A stretch of DNA of 64,000 nt from Enoplolaimus lenunculus (GCA_030248215.1 JASANG010003387.1:98548-162547), one strand, 5' to 3'. Positions 21,801 to 33,088 are shown, counted from the stretch's first letter. Numbers and translations are program-made. Notes: generated by a model not told the origin, from the sequence alone.

Positions 21801-23894
21801 AAAATAAAGTAGACAACAAACACGATGCCCTAAACGTTTTAAACGCGAAAATGCAACTGTTTGTGCTTTGACACAATAAGAGCGTTTTGGGTTTCCTTTA
21901 AAAACTGAAGTTCGGATAACCGGTGGGGGTCATTCTATTTCTCAAATCACTGTATAACCAGGTAGCGGTGCTCCACAATCGTTCGCTGTCGGTGTTGGTT
22001 GGCGAAATGCGCCGGTACTTTCGGTCCAAAGCTGCGAATGCTTAAAATTGCTGCAAACAATTGTTCATTCCAAAATTTATCCCAATTTCAATAACACTGC
22101 GACAAAGAATGCTCAAAAACCTCTTTGGCACACTATTCAATATAATGTGGTTCCAAACATGTCAACAATAGTATAAAACCTCTTTAATCCGCATACCTCA
22201 AGTGTAACGAAGAATTGTTATTTTAAAATCGATCGATAAGGCCATATTTGCTGTATTCAAACATATTATAGCCCAAAACATATTATAGTTCAAAATATAT
22301 TATAGCTCAAAATATATTCGCTATTTTAATAAAACCACTAAAAATAAAAAATAACTTACCTCACATGTAGCGAGAAACCGTTATCTTTGTTTAAACTATC
22401 GCCTACTATCCTCCGACAAAATTCAGCATTCCAATCGTAACTTGTTGATGACTCAGCACAACCTGTTGGATTGATACGCCAGTTTGATTCAGTTTCGCAA
22501 TCAGTTATAATATGTCTGAAGCGAAATTTAAAACCAATTTTGGTGAAAACAGTTCGAACGTAAATTATTTCGCAATATTTGTGAACTTTCAAAAATCAAA
22601 ACGTTAAATCATTTGGCAAAATTCACATTTTATAAAATGCAACATAAATCAAGATATTTGTACCATCTATACAAAAGTAAAGTATGTCCTACAGCACACA
22701 AAAAATCAGACACAGACATTTATTAGGGATCGACCGGATATCCCGTTCTGGTTTAAATCCGGCAAAAACCGACATCGGTATCCTGTACTTCTTATAAACC
22801 TACCAGTTACAGGATATTTGCAATTGTGGTTCCGAATAACAAAAAAAATCAATTTTAATTTAGTAAACGTATACTTTTACACGACACAAATACTACCAAC
22901 AACGCACAAATTCAATTGCAATATCCGTATAGCATCCTGTTCGGTTCCGGTAAAAAATTTGCTATCCAGCCTCGGTTCCAGTTTCCGGTAACATTAATAT
23001 CCCGTGGCTCCCTGGCACTTATACCTTACGTTCCCAAAAAACATCAGCAGTACCGATAAAAAATATTATGACATACATTTAAAACTTACACACCAAATAG
23101 CCCTAAACTAGTAATTTATGGTCGCGTACCCATAATCAAACACGCATTATACACTTAGGTTCTTGTAAATGATCCTAACATAAGCAAGATTAATAAGTTT
23201 AACAAGTCAGCGGATCCGAAGACATTGATCTCCTGATCATAAAACAAAGTTGGGTGTAAACTATAACGTTATATACGTACCTTTGTTTACTAGCTCCTGG
23301 TGACAGGTTGCTGTGCGTGTTATAGGTCTCAGACAAAAAGCCTTGAGCCAAATAGTTTTGATTTCGCCTGTCGTTTGTTCCTCTATTCAATTCACACCGA
23401 CTGCAACAAAATTTGAAATTAAGAATCGACATCAGCATCGGTAAAAAATTTGCTATCGAAACATCACTCACAAAGGTGTACGTTTAACCGTTAAATGGCT
23501 CCAGTCGCCATGTTTAGCTGGCGTTCGTTAGATAAACCATTATCGCTTACTGCACAACCTTACCAATGATTACAAAATAGAAGGTCGATAGTCCATATAT
23601 ATAAGATATGCACCTTCAAAAAACTAATCGATCGACAACCTACTGAAATTATGCAGATCACTTTACTGTTATCGTTATATCTATTTAAAGTTTGAAGCTC
23701 AATATAAGGTACCTTTTAGTGCAATCATAATGCTTAGAGTTGAAACTGTTCTCTTCGAATTTTGGTTTGAAAGAATCAATCGAAAACATAGGTAATGCAG
23801 TCTGTGAACAATTTAGCGGCATACCGCGCGACGATTCAGGCCCCATACTGAAGCATTTTTGGGCCAGAAAATTTTGAGATCGGTTTTGATCCAT
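18856..23894 (-). CDS. SLBP: Histone mRNA stem-loop binding protein
   Basis: Exons on the minus strand: 23894-23713 (ATG), 23400-23281, 22515-22360, 21797-21726, 20264-20079, 19796-19665, 19186-18856 (stop TAA). Every junction is phase 2 and the joined frame is 392 residues. The RNA-binding domain spans the fifth and sixth exons: [28 protein letters not shown], then [10 protein letters not shown] and [13 protein letters not shown], matching the family's VLxRRQKQIxYGKNTxxYxxYI, VPR..GIHPKTPNK and SRRSWDQQIK blocks, including the TPNK threonine. SLBP binds the 3' stem-loop of replication-dependent histone mRNAs for processing, export and translation. Odd points: the usual xxWDPP after the domain is replaced by HVFIEHG; the N-terminus carries two similar words ([22 protein letters not shown]). 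The 19796 acceptor was chosen because it restores the family's spacing between VPK and GVHP. An optional extra exon (20955-21005) is treated separately. Confidence 0.9.
20795..21185. mobile_element. Family H hAT-like element with perfect 8-bp target duplication
   Basis: Ends CAGGGTGCAACCGGAATT on both sides as perfect 18-bp inverted repeats, each followed by CCGGTTCCGG runs. Flanked by GTGACAGG at 20787-20794 and 21186-21193. An 8-bp duplication and CAGGG ends indicate hAT. 391 bp, no transposase. It sits in an SLBP intron. Confidence 0.93.
20955..21005 (-). other. Candidate transposon-derived in-frame exon of SLBP
   Basis: Inside the hAT-like element: a minus-strand acceptor TATTTTAG, an open stretch encoding [17 protein letters not shown], and a donor GTACAA at 20954 (or GTGGCT at 20948 for two more residues). 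Its phase is 2-2, exactly that of its neighbours, so inclusion adds 17 residues without shifting the frame. Skipping is equally consistent, and the open frame may be chance. Confidence 0.35.
21265..21303. mobile_element. Family H remnant end
   Basis: ATCCGGCTTCGGCATTTTTGG followed by GGTCGCACCCTG, a single right end of family H 80 bp beyond the complete copy. Confidence 0.5.
22724..23014. mobile_element. Family H hAT-like element, diverged
   Basis: Begins GGGATCGACCGGATATCCCG and ends GGTTCCGGTAACATTAATATCCCGTGGCTCCCTGG in inverted arrangement; CCGG-rich termini and AT-rich middle as in the 20.8 kb copy. In an SLBP intron. Confidence 0.55.
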
Positions 23895-24034
23895 CGAAGG
23901 TTGACTAGCGAACCCAAACCGATATTTATAGATACCTACCTAAATTTAGATGTTGTAAAACTATCCTGATTCACTAAGTACATACAAATAATTACTGTTC
24001 TACTACTTGTTGGTACTATACGGTCTGCACGACC
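23895..24034. promoter_or_regulatory. SLBP 5' flank (promoter region, no motif called)
   Basis: Sequence just upstream of the SLBP ATG. No TATA box or other element could be assigned, and any 5' untranslated exon is unplaced. Confidence 0.25.
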
Positions 24035-24510
24035 CCTGTTTGAAGTTCTGCCCAGAGTTAATGACCACGCCGGGAATCGAATCTCGGCCCTCTTGCGCTC
24101 GAGCCAAGCATGCAACCACTACACCACGCGGTCATTGCAACAACTTCTTATACCGGTATATGTGCACAGGCATGGCAATATTTGCTTTACATACACTTAC
24201 GTGCACATATACCGACATCCCTCTTTTTTACAGGCGGTCGTCCCGGACCGTGAATCCAACTACCCGAATTCATGGGCTTGCTGTTTGCAGTGCCCGTCTC
24301 GGTGGGACCTCCATGTTGGTACTCCTGTTTGAAGTTCTGCCCAGAGTTAATGACCACGCCGGGAATCGAACCTCGGCCCTCTTGCGCTCGAGCTAAGCAT
24401 GCAACCACTACACCACGCGGTCGTTGCAACAACTTCTTATACCGGTATATGTGCACAGGCATGGCAATATTTGCTTTACATACACTTACGTGCACATATA
24501 CCGACACTAC
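24035..24510 (-). repeat. Two tandem tRNA-derived SINE units
   Basis: A unit of about 289 bp occurs twice (shared word TGAAGTTCTGCCCAGAGTTA at 24041 and 24330). On the minus strand each contains a 71-nt tRNA-like head (24063-24133 and 24352-24422) with an A box TGGTGTAGTGG, B box GGTTCGATTCC and a pairing acceptor stem GACCGCG/CGTGGTC. The T-stem has mismatches and the copies share non-tRNA flanks (GTATATGTGCACAGGCATGG), so these are SINEs, not working tRNA genes. Confidence 0.75.
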
Positions 24511-24514
24511 TTAG

Positions 24515-25595
24515 AAAACCAGCTTGAATTCCGGTGCCACCCTGGTTGTTAGGGTTTAAGTCTTCGCGATTACGATGTAATGTATGTAGTGGCCCCCATC
24601 CCAAACTATTCTTTAAGCATGATTTATAAAAAGTGAAATCGGCATGGACCCCGGGGCCAAGATTATTGCTTGCTATAATAAAAACTCATGTCATAAAAAC
24701 GCTCGAAACCTACATATTTCCACGTATAGAAAGCTAGTTTATCCACATATTTTTAATAAACTTTACCTTTAACCTTTTTGTTTAGTTTTTCAATACAAAG
24801 TAAAGCTATTGATTGCGAAATCATAGAGCTGATATCAAAATTACGGTTTGAATTAATTTTTAGAGGACAATGGGATACGAGCGAAACAGTAAAAAATTTT
24901 CAGAAATGGTCTCCTATTTTGGCCCCGGCCCCGGGACAGCTCTGATATCTATATTTATCATTTCGAACAAAATTCAGCTAACCTTGAATTATGTTATTCC
25001 GTAGACGAATGACGATATTTTGCCGGAGCTAGAAATGCGGGACAATCAAGCTTTCTAGGATTTTTTAAAAAAATTCAGTGTTACAAGTAGGGATGCGCCT
25101 TCACCTAGATTTGGCCGATACCGAGTTTTATTTAAAACATATGCCGATTAAAATTTAAAATACAAATTAGCATTATACTTGTTAATACAAATTATCCGTA
25201 GTCACAGAATTTGTAGTACCGATTCCGCTTCGATATTGTGAGAAAATGTGTTTGTAAGCTATTTCTGCTTGAAGTTTGGTTTCTGGTCGCAGCAGCGCGA
25301 TTTGGTTCATCCGAATAACTCTGTTGCGATGGTGCCTACTATCGGCATCCACATACTACTAGCTATGTTATTCCATGGTGTGCCAGTATGTATTTCAATT
25401 CAGAACCATGACGGCTGTGACCTTACTACGTATCCAGTGTTTCAAAAACAAGTCAGAAGTATCGTGTCAAAATAATTTTGCTTTATGCTATTTTTACCAA
25501 CTAGCTTAAATCACACGCGTTTTCTGGCCAAATTCTACCATGTCATTTATGTGCTTTATCATATGTGCTTTTTTGTGGACTCTAAACAAGGGATT
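24515..25595. other. Intergenic, nothing recognised
   Basis: AT-rich sequence; a stray family H end (TTCCGGTGCCACCCTGG, about 24529) opens it. Short GGCCCCGG words at 24.65 and 24.93 kb face each other and may be an eroded inverted-repeat element. No coding signal. Confidence 0.35.
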
Positions 25596-25691
25596 AAGGA
25601 CTCTACCCGCTTACGGATTCTTATTAGGGATACGGACTCCTATTAATTGGGACTCAAAATGGGGACCCCCCCCTTATTTGGGTCACTACAC
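25596..25691. mobile_element. Family D MITE fragment
   Basis: GACTCTACCCGCTTACGGATTC, GGGATACGGACTCC and the right end TTATTTGGGTCACTACAC match the complete family D copy at 47.4 kb. Confidence 0.7.
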
Positions 25692-25762
25692 TATGGGTCA
25701 AAAATAAGTTTATTACCTGTGAAATTTTGGCCCCCCATTTTGAGATCCTGGATCCGCCACTG
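25692..25762. mobile_element. hAT-like remnant (…GGATCCGCCACTG end)
   Basis: GGCCCCCCATTTTGAGATCC and TGGATCCGCCACTG: the same right end, inverted, as the complete element at 62943. Left end lost. Confidence 0.6.
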
Positions 25763-25897
25763 ATTTCATCACATCTAAAAAAGAATAGCCGTACTGCAAC
25801 ATTTTTCATTATTTCTCGGAACGGTAATGTCAATATTTTAGTTTAGTACAGTGTCTAATAATAAGAGTTCGTTCCTATAGAAACTGTATAATCACAA

Positions 25898-26095
25898 AAC
25901 GAATCTACGACAATTCGTCGCCTGAGAGCTAGTTGACCGACATTTGGTCGCTGGACAAATCGTCGACCCCGACAAGTTGTCCCCACAACAACTCGTGGAT
26001 TTCTGGCAGCCGACAAGTTGTCGGGTGGACGAGTTGTCGGAGACGACGAACTGTCGGACTGCGAAATGTCGGTCGATGAGGTGTCGGTCTACGAA
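25898..26095. repeat. Family L CGACAATTCGTCG repeat
   Basis: Starts ACGAATCTACGACAATTCGTCG, as does the repeat at 52.27 kb, then a run of imperfect palindromic words (GACAAGTTGTC, GACGAGTTGTCGG, CGACGAACTGTCGG, GAAATGTCGGTCG). No coding signal. Confidence 0.65.
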
Positions 26096-26443
26096 CTATG
26101 TATTATGTAAAAAGTTGATTCCTTCTGACAGACTCATGACAAAACAGCTGTCCTTGCTATAACGTTTTGACAAGGTGGCATGTGTATGTGCGATAATGTG
26201 ACGAAGTATGCGCCGTTCAGTCTGCCAGTTGTCTGGTGGGTACTGCACGTGGGCGACTATTTGATATCTAATATGGAAAGACTGCAATACAAACTTAGGA
26301 GCTCGCATGTGGGTACAATTTTTAAAGTGGCGTTAACAGTATAACGTGGGTGACTCATAATTGTGTATATACTTGCTGTTTTATAATTTGCTTTCTTAAT
26401 ACATCCTGTCACACCTTTTCACGGGGTCCCATGTCGGCTGTAC

Positions 26444-27374
26444 ACGCAAAATAAATTGTCTTAAAATGTCAAGACTCCTACTTTCTTAAATTCTCAAGAC
26501 ATAAATGTCTTGTATTTCAGACATTAAGGGCCTTAAAACAGCTCAGAAATTCGTTCTTTAAATGGTTAAAACATAAATCTTATATTGAAGAAATTCATAT
26601 TGCCAATTTATAAGACACAAGTTTCTTTCTTTCAAGAAATAGTTGTCTTATTTTCAATAGTTTATTTTCTTATTTTTTGCATGTAAAAAAGTTACTCCGT
26701 TTATATTTTTCAGAGAGTATATAAATAATCGAATTTCACAGATATTTCGGGTTGAGGTCAGGCTTCCCCAGCATAAGTTTACAACTTGGACATATCTTCG
26801 GTTGTAAAATTAGGGCATTGGGATGAGCTTTGACCCCCAATTTTGGAGTCGGTTTCCATGGCCATTCTCTGTGTTTTATTTATATGACGTTCGTCTCATA
26901 TTTCAGAAATACTTTTCTTAATCTTCATTGAAACAAAAATTTAAGACATTTAAGTGTGAAAAATTTTAGACCAATATTTGCGAAAAATTTAAGAAATAAA
27001 AGTCTTGAATTCAAGACATATATGTCTGTTAACTGTATCAAGACATAGTTTTAAATTTTTGACAAAATTTCTTGAATACAAGACAATTTATTTTATGTGT
27101 ACGCCGCAGTCCGCAGTGGGCACCCTGTCAGGTTGTTCCGTCTTTGTGCAATTATATATCCAAGAAATATTGTCTGATTTTTCTTAATTGTTCATAAAAC
27201 AAAGTCTTAAATTTAAGCCATTTAAGAGTGAAAACTTTTAATCCGATATTTCTGAACAATTTATGAAATAACAGTATTGAATTCAAGACATATGTCTGGA
27301 GCCTTTATCAAGACATAATTGTCTTAAATTTCAGACAATATTTATTGAATACAAGACAATTTATTTTGTGTGTG
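26444..27374. mobile_element. Inverted-repeat element, ACACGCAAAATAAATTGTCTT ends
   Basis: Left end CGCAAAATAAATTGTCTT; the inverse AAGACAATTTATTTTATGTG occurs at about 27080-27100 and again at 27353-27374. The interior is filled with AAGACAT/ATGTCTTGAA words. Either two nested copies or an internal duplication of one MITE. Confidence 0.6.
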
Positions 27375-28048
27375 GTGGGCTATGCCCTCTGTACCGCCGC
27401 ACTAAACTATTCTCATATATAAGCGCCAAAACAATTAAAAACTATTTCAGTAATTTTAGATCTATCAATAATAAAATCTATATAACGTAGGGGGCTTAGG
27501 GGACGGCTGCTCCTCATCCTGCTTGGTATCCTTTCAAATCCCAGAGGATACAGGGGGGTGGCAGCCCCCCCAAAACACATTACGCAAAATTGACGAAAAA
27601 TTTTCGCAGTAGAAACTAGTTTGTAAAACAGGAAAGGAAAACGTTTTTATGTCACAAGTGAAAAACTTCCCCTTCGTTTGCGTAGTGGCGCGGGGAAACT
27701 TCAAAAGTGCCATCTATAAGTTATCACGGCACTGTTTCAACTACTTGTATTTGCTGTTATATTCGTTATTTTACCAGTGTACCACGCTGTGAACTACGTA
27801 CAACAAATTTAAACCATGCTAACCTGGTATAACTTTGCAAAACTATCCACTGCAAAAAGGTAATGTCTTCTGCCACATAAATGCAGTTTTGCACGCCTCT
27901 GATTGTTTTGCAACGGCAGTCGCTTTTACACTGGCCAATAGTTCAAAACAAAAAACATAAACTCAATGGTCCAATAAAGCTTTAGTCTCAAATGTCTATC
28001 AACCAATCAAAAATTTTAAACATGTAAACATAGTAGTATGAAAATTGG
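27375..28048. other. Intergenic, nothing recognised
   Basis: No gene. A C/G-rich patch near 27480-27570 (GGGGGCTTAGGGG, GGGGGGTGGCAGCCCCCCC) looks like a decayed terminal inverted repeat. Confidence 0.35.
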
Positions 28049-28100
28049 TTTGGCCCAGGTCCGTCGGAAAACAATCCGGCCCTGTTCTATACATGGACCA
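28049..28100. mobile_element. Family A MITE, internally deleted
   Basis: Left GGCCCAGGTCCG joined directly to the right end AATCCGGCCCTGTTCTATAC and ATGGACC. Core missing. Confidence 0.6.
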
Positions 28101-28111
28101 TTGGTTCAAAG

Positions 28112-29083
28112 CAGGGTCCAACCGGAGGTCTGCCTCCGGCTCCGGATCCTGCAGAAAATTGACCTCCGGCTTCGGTAGAATTTTTGCCGGAAGTTCCGGC
28201 AATTTATGGTAGTAAAATTTTGCATATAATTTTGCAAAATTTATCTGTTTAACGTGTTTCGTTTACTTTTTCACAATTTTTAAGAAAGAATTTCCGAAAT
28301 TTCCCCGAAAATAGTGATCATCCACTCTCGGTTAAACGAAAACGTTAAAAGTGTTCTCACCTGCTTTTGCGCAAGTTACACCAAAATTTAAAATAACACA
28401 GCAATTGCTCACGCTTAAGAATGCCCTAATCTGATTTGTCTCAGTTATGTCAATCAGCGCCAAATTTAATAAAATAGAAAAATTTGAATTGACCACAGCC
28501 ATGCATGGAAATCGTTTGGCACAGATTCTCTGGTTACTGTGATCACCTAATTTTGCTTTACCTCCGACTTTGGTTTCGGGCAAAATTTGTTTCCATACAA
28601 TTGCTTGAGTGATTGCAAAATCAAGGTAAGTCGAGGTCTGCTTAAAGGTCTCTGCCACCCATGCCAATTTTCGTTAATCTTTTTTCTTCAGGCGCGCAAT
28701 AGGTACTATAGAATGTGGGTACAAACAGAGGTCAGCGCACTGCTCCGGCTCCGATTAGTTGCGACCTCCTGGTCCGACTGTGGTGGCATTTTTGGTGAAG
28801 TTTCCGGCAATTTTAGACGCAAAAACTTTTCGTGTTTATAAAAAAGTTGTGTCTTTCTCAGCAGGTATATTTCTAAACTTTGGGACAATTTCGAAAGCTT
28901 TGATTTCACAGATTTTTCAAAAAATAATCTTATGAACGGTTTTTTGACCATAACAAATTATTGGTAAAATTTGCAAATTCAACATTAATTCTTTTATAAA
29001 CTAATTTTATTTCACCTTCGGTTCCAGTTTCGGCTCCGGCAAAATCAGTTGACCTCCAGATCCGGCTTCGACTGACAGTTTTT
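28112..29083. mobile_element. Diverged family H hAT-like sequences
   Basis: CAGGGTCCAACCGGAGGTCTG opens the stretch; CTCCGGCTCCGG, GACCTCCGGCTTCGG and, at the far side, TTCGGTTCCAGTTTCGGC mark further CCGG-rich ends, with AT-rich interior resembling the 46.96 kb copy (CACAATTTTTAAGAAAGAATTT). Probably two overlapping or nested copies; boundaries uncertain. Confidence 0.5.
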
Positions 29084-29123
29084 TAAAGCTACTAAGTTTT
29101 AAACATTTGTCAAAAATCAAGTA

Positions 29124-29376
29124 CACTATAAATTTCAGTGAATTGATTTTAATTCATAATGAGTTGAATCTACTCAGAAGTCTGAGCGGTGAATGAGGTC
29201 TTTCAGAACTCAGAATTCTCAATTGATTGAACTCATTCTGAGTTAATTAATCAACTCATGCTGAATTAGATCAGCTCAGAGCGAGTTGCTGTTTCCGATT
29301 ATTATCTCAGAAATAAAACCAGAAATAAGTAATTCTCGCTCCGAGTTGATTAATAAACTCATTAAAATTTACAGTG
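29124..29376. mobile_element. Family E MITE, degenerate
   Basis: CACTATAAATTTCAGTGAATTG ... AATTTACAGTG with TA on both sides; interior of repeated GAGTTGAAT/CAACTCA words. Confidence 0.75.
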
Positions 29377-29564
29377 TATGCTATTTATGAAACAAGTTGG
29401 AAACTATTCGTTTCTTTAAAAAATTTCTGCGAAAAATGCATTATATTTTTGACATCTAAATTAGGTTTTTAAAAGGTTTTGTTTGCTTGAGATTTCATAC
29501 TGGATTACACCGTAAAATGCCTTAAATTGAAACGTTCCAGGTAAAATATATCGTTCAAACAAGA

Positions 29565-29753
29565 GCCAATGTAAAGAACAGGAATGGAAGAGTATTATTA
29601 AGCGCAAGCCTAAGCCTAAACCTAAGTGTAAGCGTATTAAGAATGAGCATATTCTTAAGCTTAAGCCTAAGTCTACGACAAGCAAAAAAATTAGTCTAAA
29701 CCTTAAGCTTACTCTATTTTAGTCCCACAGAAAAACGTTTCGACCCTGGTTTT
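29565..29753. mobile_element. Family B MITE
   Basis: GCCAATGTAAAGAACAGG left end, TAAGCCTAAG units, TTAGTCTAAACCTTAAGC, then GTCCCACAGAAAAACGTTTCG; right end diverged. Confidence 0.75.
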
Positions 29754-29841
29754 TACTTCGGCCGAAATTCCGATAAATAATTGCATGCCTCACATATATT
29801 AGCGGAAAAATAAAACATCTTTTAAAATTTCTGTCATATAT

Positions 29842-29965
29842 ATTTATAAAATAATAATAATTATTATTATTACTATTATTATTATTATCATTATTATTAA
29901 TCTTATATTTATAAAAATAATAATAAAATTATTATTATTATTATTATTATTACTATTATTATTTC
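29842..29965. repeat. (ATT)n / (AAT)n microsatellite
   Basis: Two facing AAT/ATT trinucleotide tracts. Confidence 0.85.
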
Positions 29966-30344
29966 TATATATGTGTGATTTTCGTTTCTAATTTGATCCA
30001 ACTCCGTTTATTTTTTACACTAATGTCAATTTACTGTTGAAAATGTGAACCAGTCAAAGTTTGTTTAAGCAAAGCCAAACAAAGTTTAGCCTACAAACGC
30101 CTAAACGCTTGCGCAACTAAAGGTCACAGCATTTTATTTCACAAAGTAAAAACTAACGAAACACGCGATATATTTGCAATTTGCACAACAACTTCGCACG
30201 TCACAGTCATCCGAGAACGGTTGAAAATCGCACTAAAAGCAACCGTCCCAAACGTGCCATTTGGTTTGGGTATCTTATTTTATGATCTATTGGAGCCTTA
30301 TAGCTGCTACTGGAAGCTTCTTGCTGTCTCGCATTGTGTGGCAG

Positions 30345-30535
30345 TGGCGTAGACTGAAATTTGGATATGGACAGGTCCGGTATCGGGACGTAAAAATTAC
30401 GAAAAAAACGTTGAAATTTAAAATCAAATTTGACAAATCGTTAACAAGTATTTAATAAAAGCAATGCCTGTTACACAAATAAAAATTAAAATTTCAAATC
30501 AAGCGAGCGGCCCCCAAGTTTCCGCTGCTGTACGC
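30345..30535. mobile_element. Possible hAT-like remnant
   Basis: Starts CAGTGGCGTAGACTG and ends CCGCTGCTGTACGCCCCGG. The ends are typical of hAT MITEs, but no clean target duplication was found. Confidence 0.4.
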
Positions 30536-30609
30536 CCCGGTTTTTTGGTGTGTTGTTTTGTTGACACTAGCAATTGTATTCACGTTTGCATAATATAGCA
30601 CCCTAGACC

Positions 30610-30791
30610 CGGCACCGTAGCCAAGGGGGGAGTAGGGGGACTCAGCCCCCGCCAGAAAAATTTTGGCCGCCATAGAAAAATTTTGGCCCCTTAGAAAATT
30701 TTCAACCTTGCTTGCAAGTCACTAAAAACTCAGAAATTGCCCCTCCTAAAAAATTTTATCCCCCCCCAGCATGGTGAGCTGGCTACGGGCC
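30610..30791. mobile_element. hAT-like MITE with GTAGCCA/TGGCTAC ends
   Basis: GGCACCGTAGCCAAGGGGGG ... GTGAGCTGGCTACGGGCC; interior AAAAATTTTGGCC(G/C)CC and ACCTTGCTTGCAAGTCA as in the 37.55 kb copy. Confidence 0.65.
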
Positions 30792-30944
30792 TGCCGAGAC
30801 CACAAAAATCGTTACTTATTTATTATTGAACAGTTTGGCACCAACTGGTCGAGGCTGTTTTTAGCTAAACAAACGTCAATTAGTTATATGTCTCATTGGA
30901 TCAAATTTATCATTTTTCACGATTTGAATGGTTGGCGATGGCGG

Positions 30945-31114
30945 TACTGCTTCGGGCTGGAGTCAAAGGGTGGGAAGCAGGTGGCGTTCAGCCCGTACCA
31001 GATAAATTTTGCCCCTACCGGAACATTTTCGACCTGCTTGTAAAGTCATTGAAAACCCTTGTATGATCCTGAAAATTTTTATCCTACCCTAGCAAGATGA
31101 GCTGGCTACGGGCC
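30945..31114. mobile_element. hAT-like MITE, GTAGCCA family, degenerate
   Basis: GACCTGCTTGTAAAGTCATTGAAAACCC and the right end GATGAGCTGGCTACGGGCC match the family; the left end is diverged. A further relative, AGGAGCGTAGCCAG, begins at about 31132. Confidence 0.55.
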
Positions 31115-31699
31115 TATACTGTTGCATTCAGGAGCGTAGCCAGTATTGTATTTCGGAAGGGTGTAATGAACCGATTACAATATAAAATTAAACCATGCCA
31201 CAAAAAGTGTCACAGGCTGAATTTTATATTGTAAACGGAGCATAATCTCGTTTAATTTTTTTGCTATCGAGCGAGAAAAAGTAGAAGCAGACTTTGTATA
31301 TGCTGTAGTGCATACGGGCCCAAGAGGGGCCATGAGGGCTCAACCCTTAACGCCCCCGGAAGAACTTTACCCTCCTAGAAAATTCGTAACCTTGCTTAGT
31401 CATCGAAAACTCGTTTTACGCCCTCCTGAAAAATGGGTAACCCAATAGCAGCACCAAAAGTTTTAGAGCGTTTCACGTCCTCATCACATGGTACTTTGGA
31501 CCATGAGCAATTTCTGTGTAAGTATTGGTAGGGGCCCGAGGCTGTCGATGACAAAAATTGGAAATTTACCTTGTTATATAATATACAGATATGGGCCAAT
31601 GCTACTCTGAGGGCCGTTCCGTTGTTCCAACGACAACAACGGTGAAAAACTAAAGGTGAATGACTCCTGCTGAGTGCTCAACTTTTACTGAAAGGTGGG
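31115..31699. other. Intergenic, repeat debris
   Basis: Opens with a GCGTAGCCAG end and has a GGGCCCAAGAGGGGCC...ACCTTGCTTAGTCA patch near 31316-31402, relatives of the GTAGCCA family. Nothing else recognised. Confidence 0.4.
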
Positions 31700-32095
31700 G
31701 CAGAGGTCGCAACAAGACTGTATTGACAGCAGGACCGCCGGCACCGCCGAGACAAGAGAACAATCAAGGAGGCAGGGCAGCAGGGAAAGCAGGACAGCAG
31801 GAACTGTAGTACAGCAGGGACACAAAATAGCCCAGACAGCAGGACAGCAGAGACAGGGGGACAGCAGGGACAGCAGGATAGCCCAGACAGCAGGACAGCT
31901 GGAACAACAGGATAGCCCAGACAGCAGGACAGCTGGAACAACAGGATAGCCCAGGCAGCAGGACAGCTGGAACAACAGGATAGCCCAGACGGCAGGGACA
32001 GGGGGACAGCAGAGACAGCAGGATAGCCCAGACAGCAGGACAGCTAGAACAACAGGATAGCCCAGACAGCAGGACAGCAGGGAGGGCAGGACAGC
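31700..32095. repeat. 34-bp minisatellite
   Basis: Tandem units around AGACAGCAGGACAGCTGG then AACAACAGGATAGCCC, exactly 34 bp in the central copies and more degenerate (CAGGGACAGC) outside. Strongly purine-biased strand; open in most frames only because of the periodic composition. Confidence 0.9.
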
Positions 32096-32793
32096 CGACG
32101 TGATATGAAAATTTGCCGCTCATAAAACGAGATAGCTTGGGCAAATTTTCATGTGACAAGTTATATGACTGTAAGTCAAATACTCAATAAAAACATATAG
32201 TTAAAATTAAGTAAAACTGTTGCCAAATTAAGGGTTGGCTTTACTTCCTATGGTGCTTGGCAAAGTTTTGCTTAATTTTAAGCAAACACAAAATTCTTAG
32301 CTTTACATTTAATTAATTAAACAGGAAATGGCAGCAGTAGTTTTATTTATCTATATCTTAAAGCTTGAATGCATCACATACGTATTTTGGACAGTGTTCC
32401 AACAAATATTAACGTACATCACGTATGAAAATTATAACTGTATACATTGAGAATATCTATCGTTTCTGATGCATTTTATTAAAGTTTATAATAGTTAGTA
32501 AAATATATGTTTTTACTTGGTTGAGTATTTAACACGACACTGCGTGTTTTGAGCGGTGGTTTCGCTACGCTGTACTCGTGCTTGTTGTTAAGGGACAACG
32601 AGAGAGCCCTCAGCGTAACACGGGCCCAGACACGTCTGTCTTGTCGCTCTGTTCACTGGCGGGTTTCAAAATAAGGTGCCCGAAGGTTAGGGCGCCCCAT
32701 GTTGAAAGTTTAGCTTGGGCCTTTAATAATACAAAATGCGTCTAGTTTCTAGCTCGCTTCGCTCGTGAACTAGTCACCTTTACTCGCAACTTG
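32096..32793. other. Intergenic, nothing recognised
   Basis: No gene or named repeat. Around 32.52-32.70 kb base composition rises in GC without an open frame. Confidence 0.35.
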
Positions 32794-32992
32794 ATTAATG
32801 AACTATTAAGCTAGAGAGTTGGTTATTTGTGAGTTTATGACAGTAAACATTAATTCTGTCTGAGTTGAGTTGATTCTCACTCTGAGTTCACTTGATTGCG
32901 GATAAGTTAAATAATTAAGTCAGCGTGGGTTTTGTGACTTAGAATTCTGCGTTCTGAAAGTCCTACCGCAGACTGAGTGATTCAACTCATTG
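32794..32992. mobile_element. Family E MITE fragment
   Basis: AGAGTTGGTTATTTGTGAGTTTATG, GTTGATTCTCACTCTGAG and GACTGAGTGATTCAACTCATTG are family E interior in inverse orientation; terminal repeats lost or altered. Confidence 0.6.
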
Positions 32993-33088
32993 TGTATAAC
33001 ATATTCATATCATGATGACCATTGCACTCCAAGCAGGCACCTGGTGTTCGGGCACAAAATTACAGATTGAAGTTGTATAAAATTAAAG

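Noticed and set aside
24063-24422. Two functional tRNA genes
   Set aside because: A and B boxes and acceptor stem pair well, but the T-stem mismatches in both copies and the shared flanks show SINE units.
30282-30455. Hydrophobic ATG-led ORF (MIYWSLIAATGSFLLS) as the nAChR signal-peptide exon
   Set aside because: It runs into a CAGTGGCGTAGAC hAT-like end, no donor of the needed phase was seen, and it is over 5 kb from the next exon.
31685-32159. Long overlapping ORFs rich in Cys, Leu and Val on the minus strand
   Set aside because: They follow the 34-bp minisatellite in all frames at once; periodic composition keeps frames open. Not a gene.
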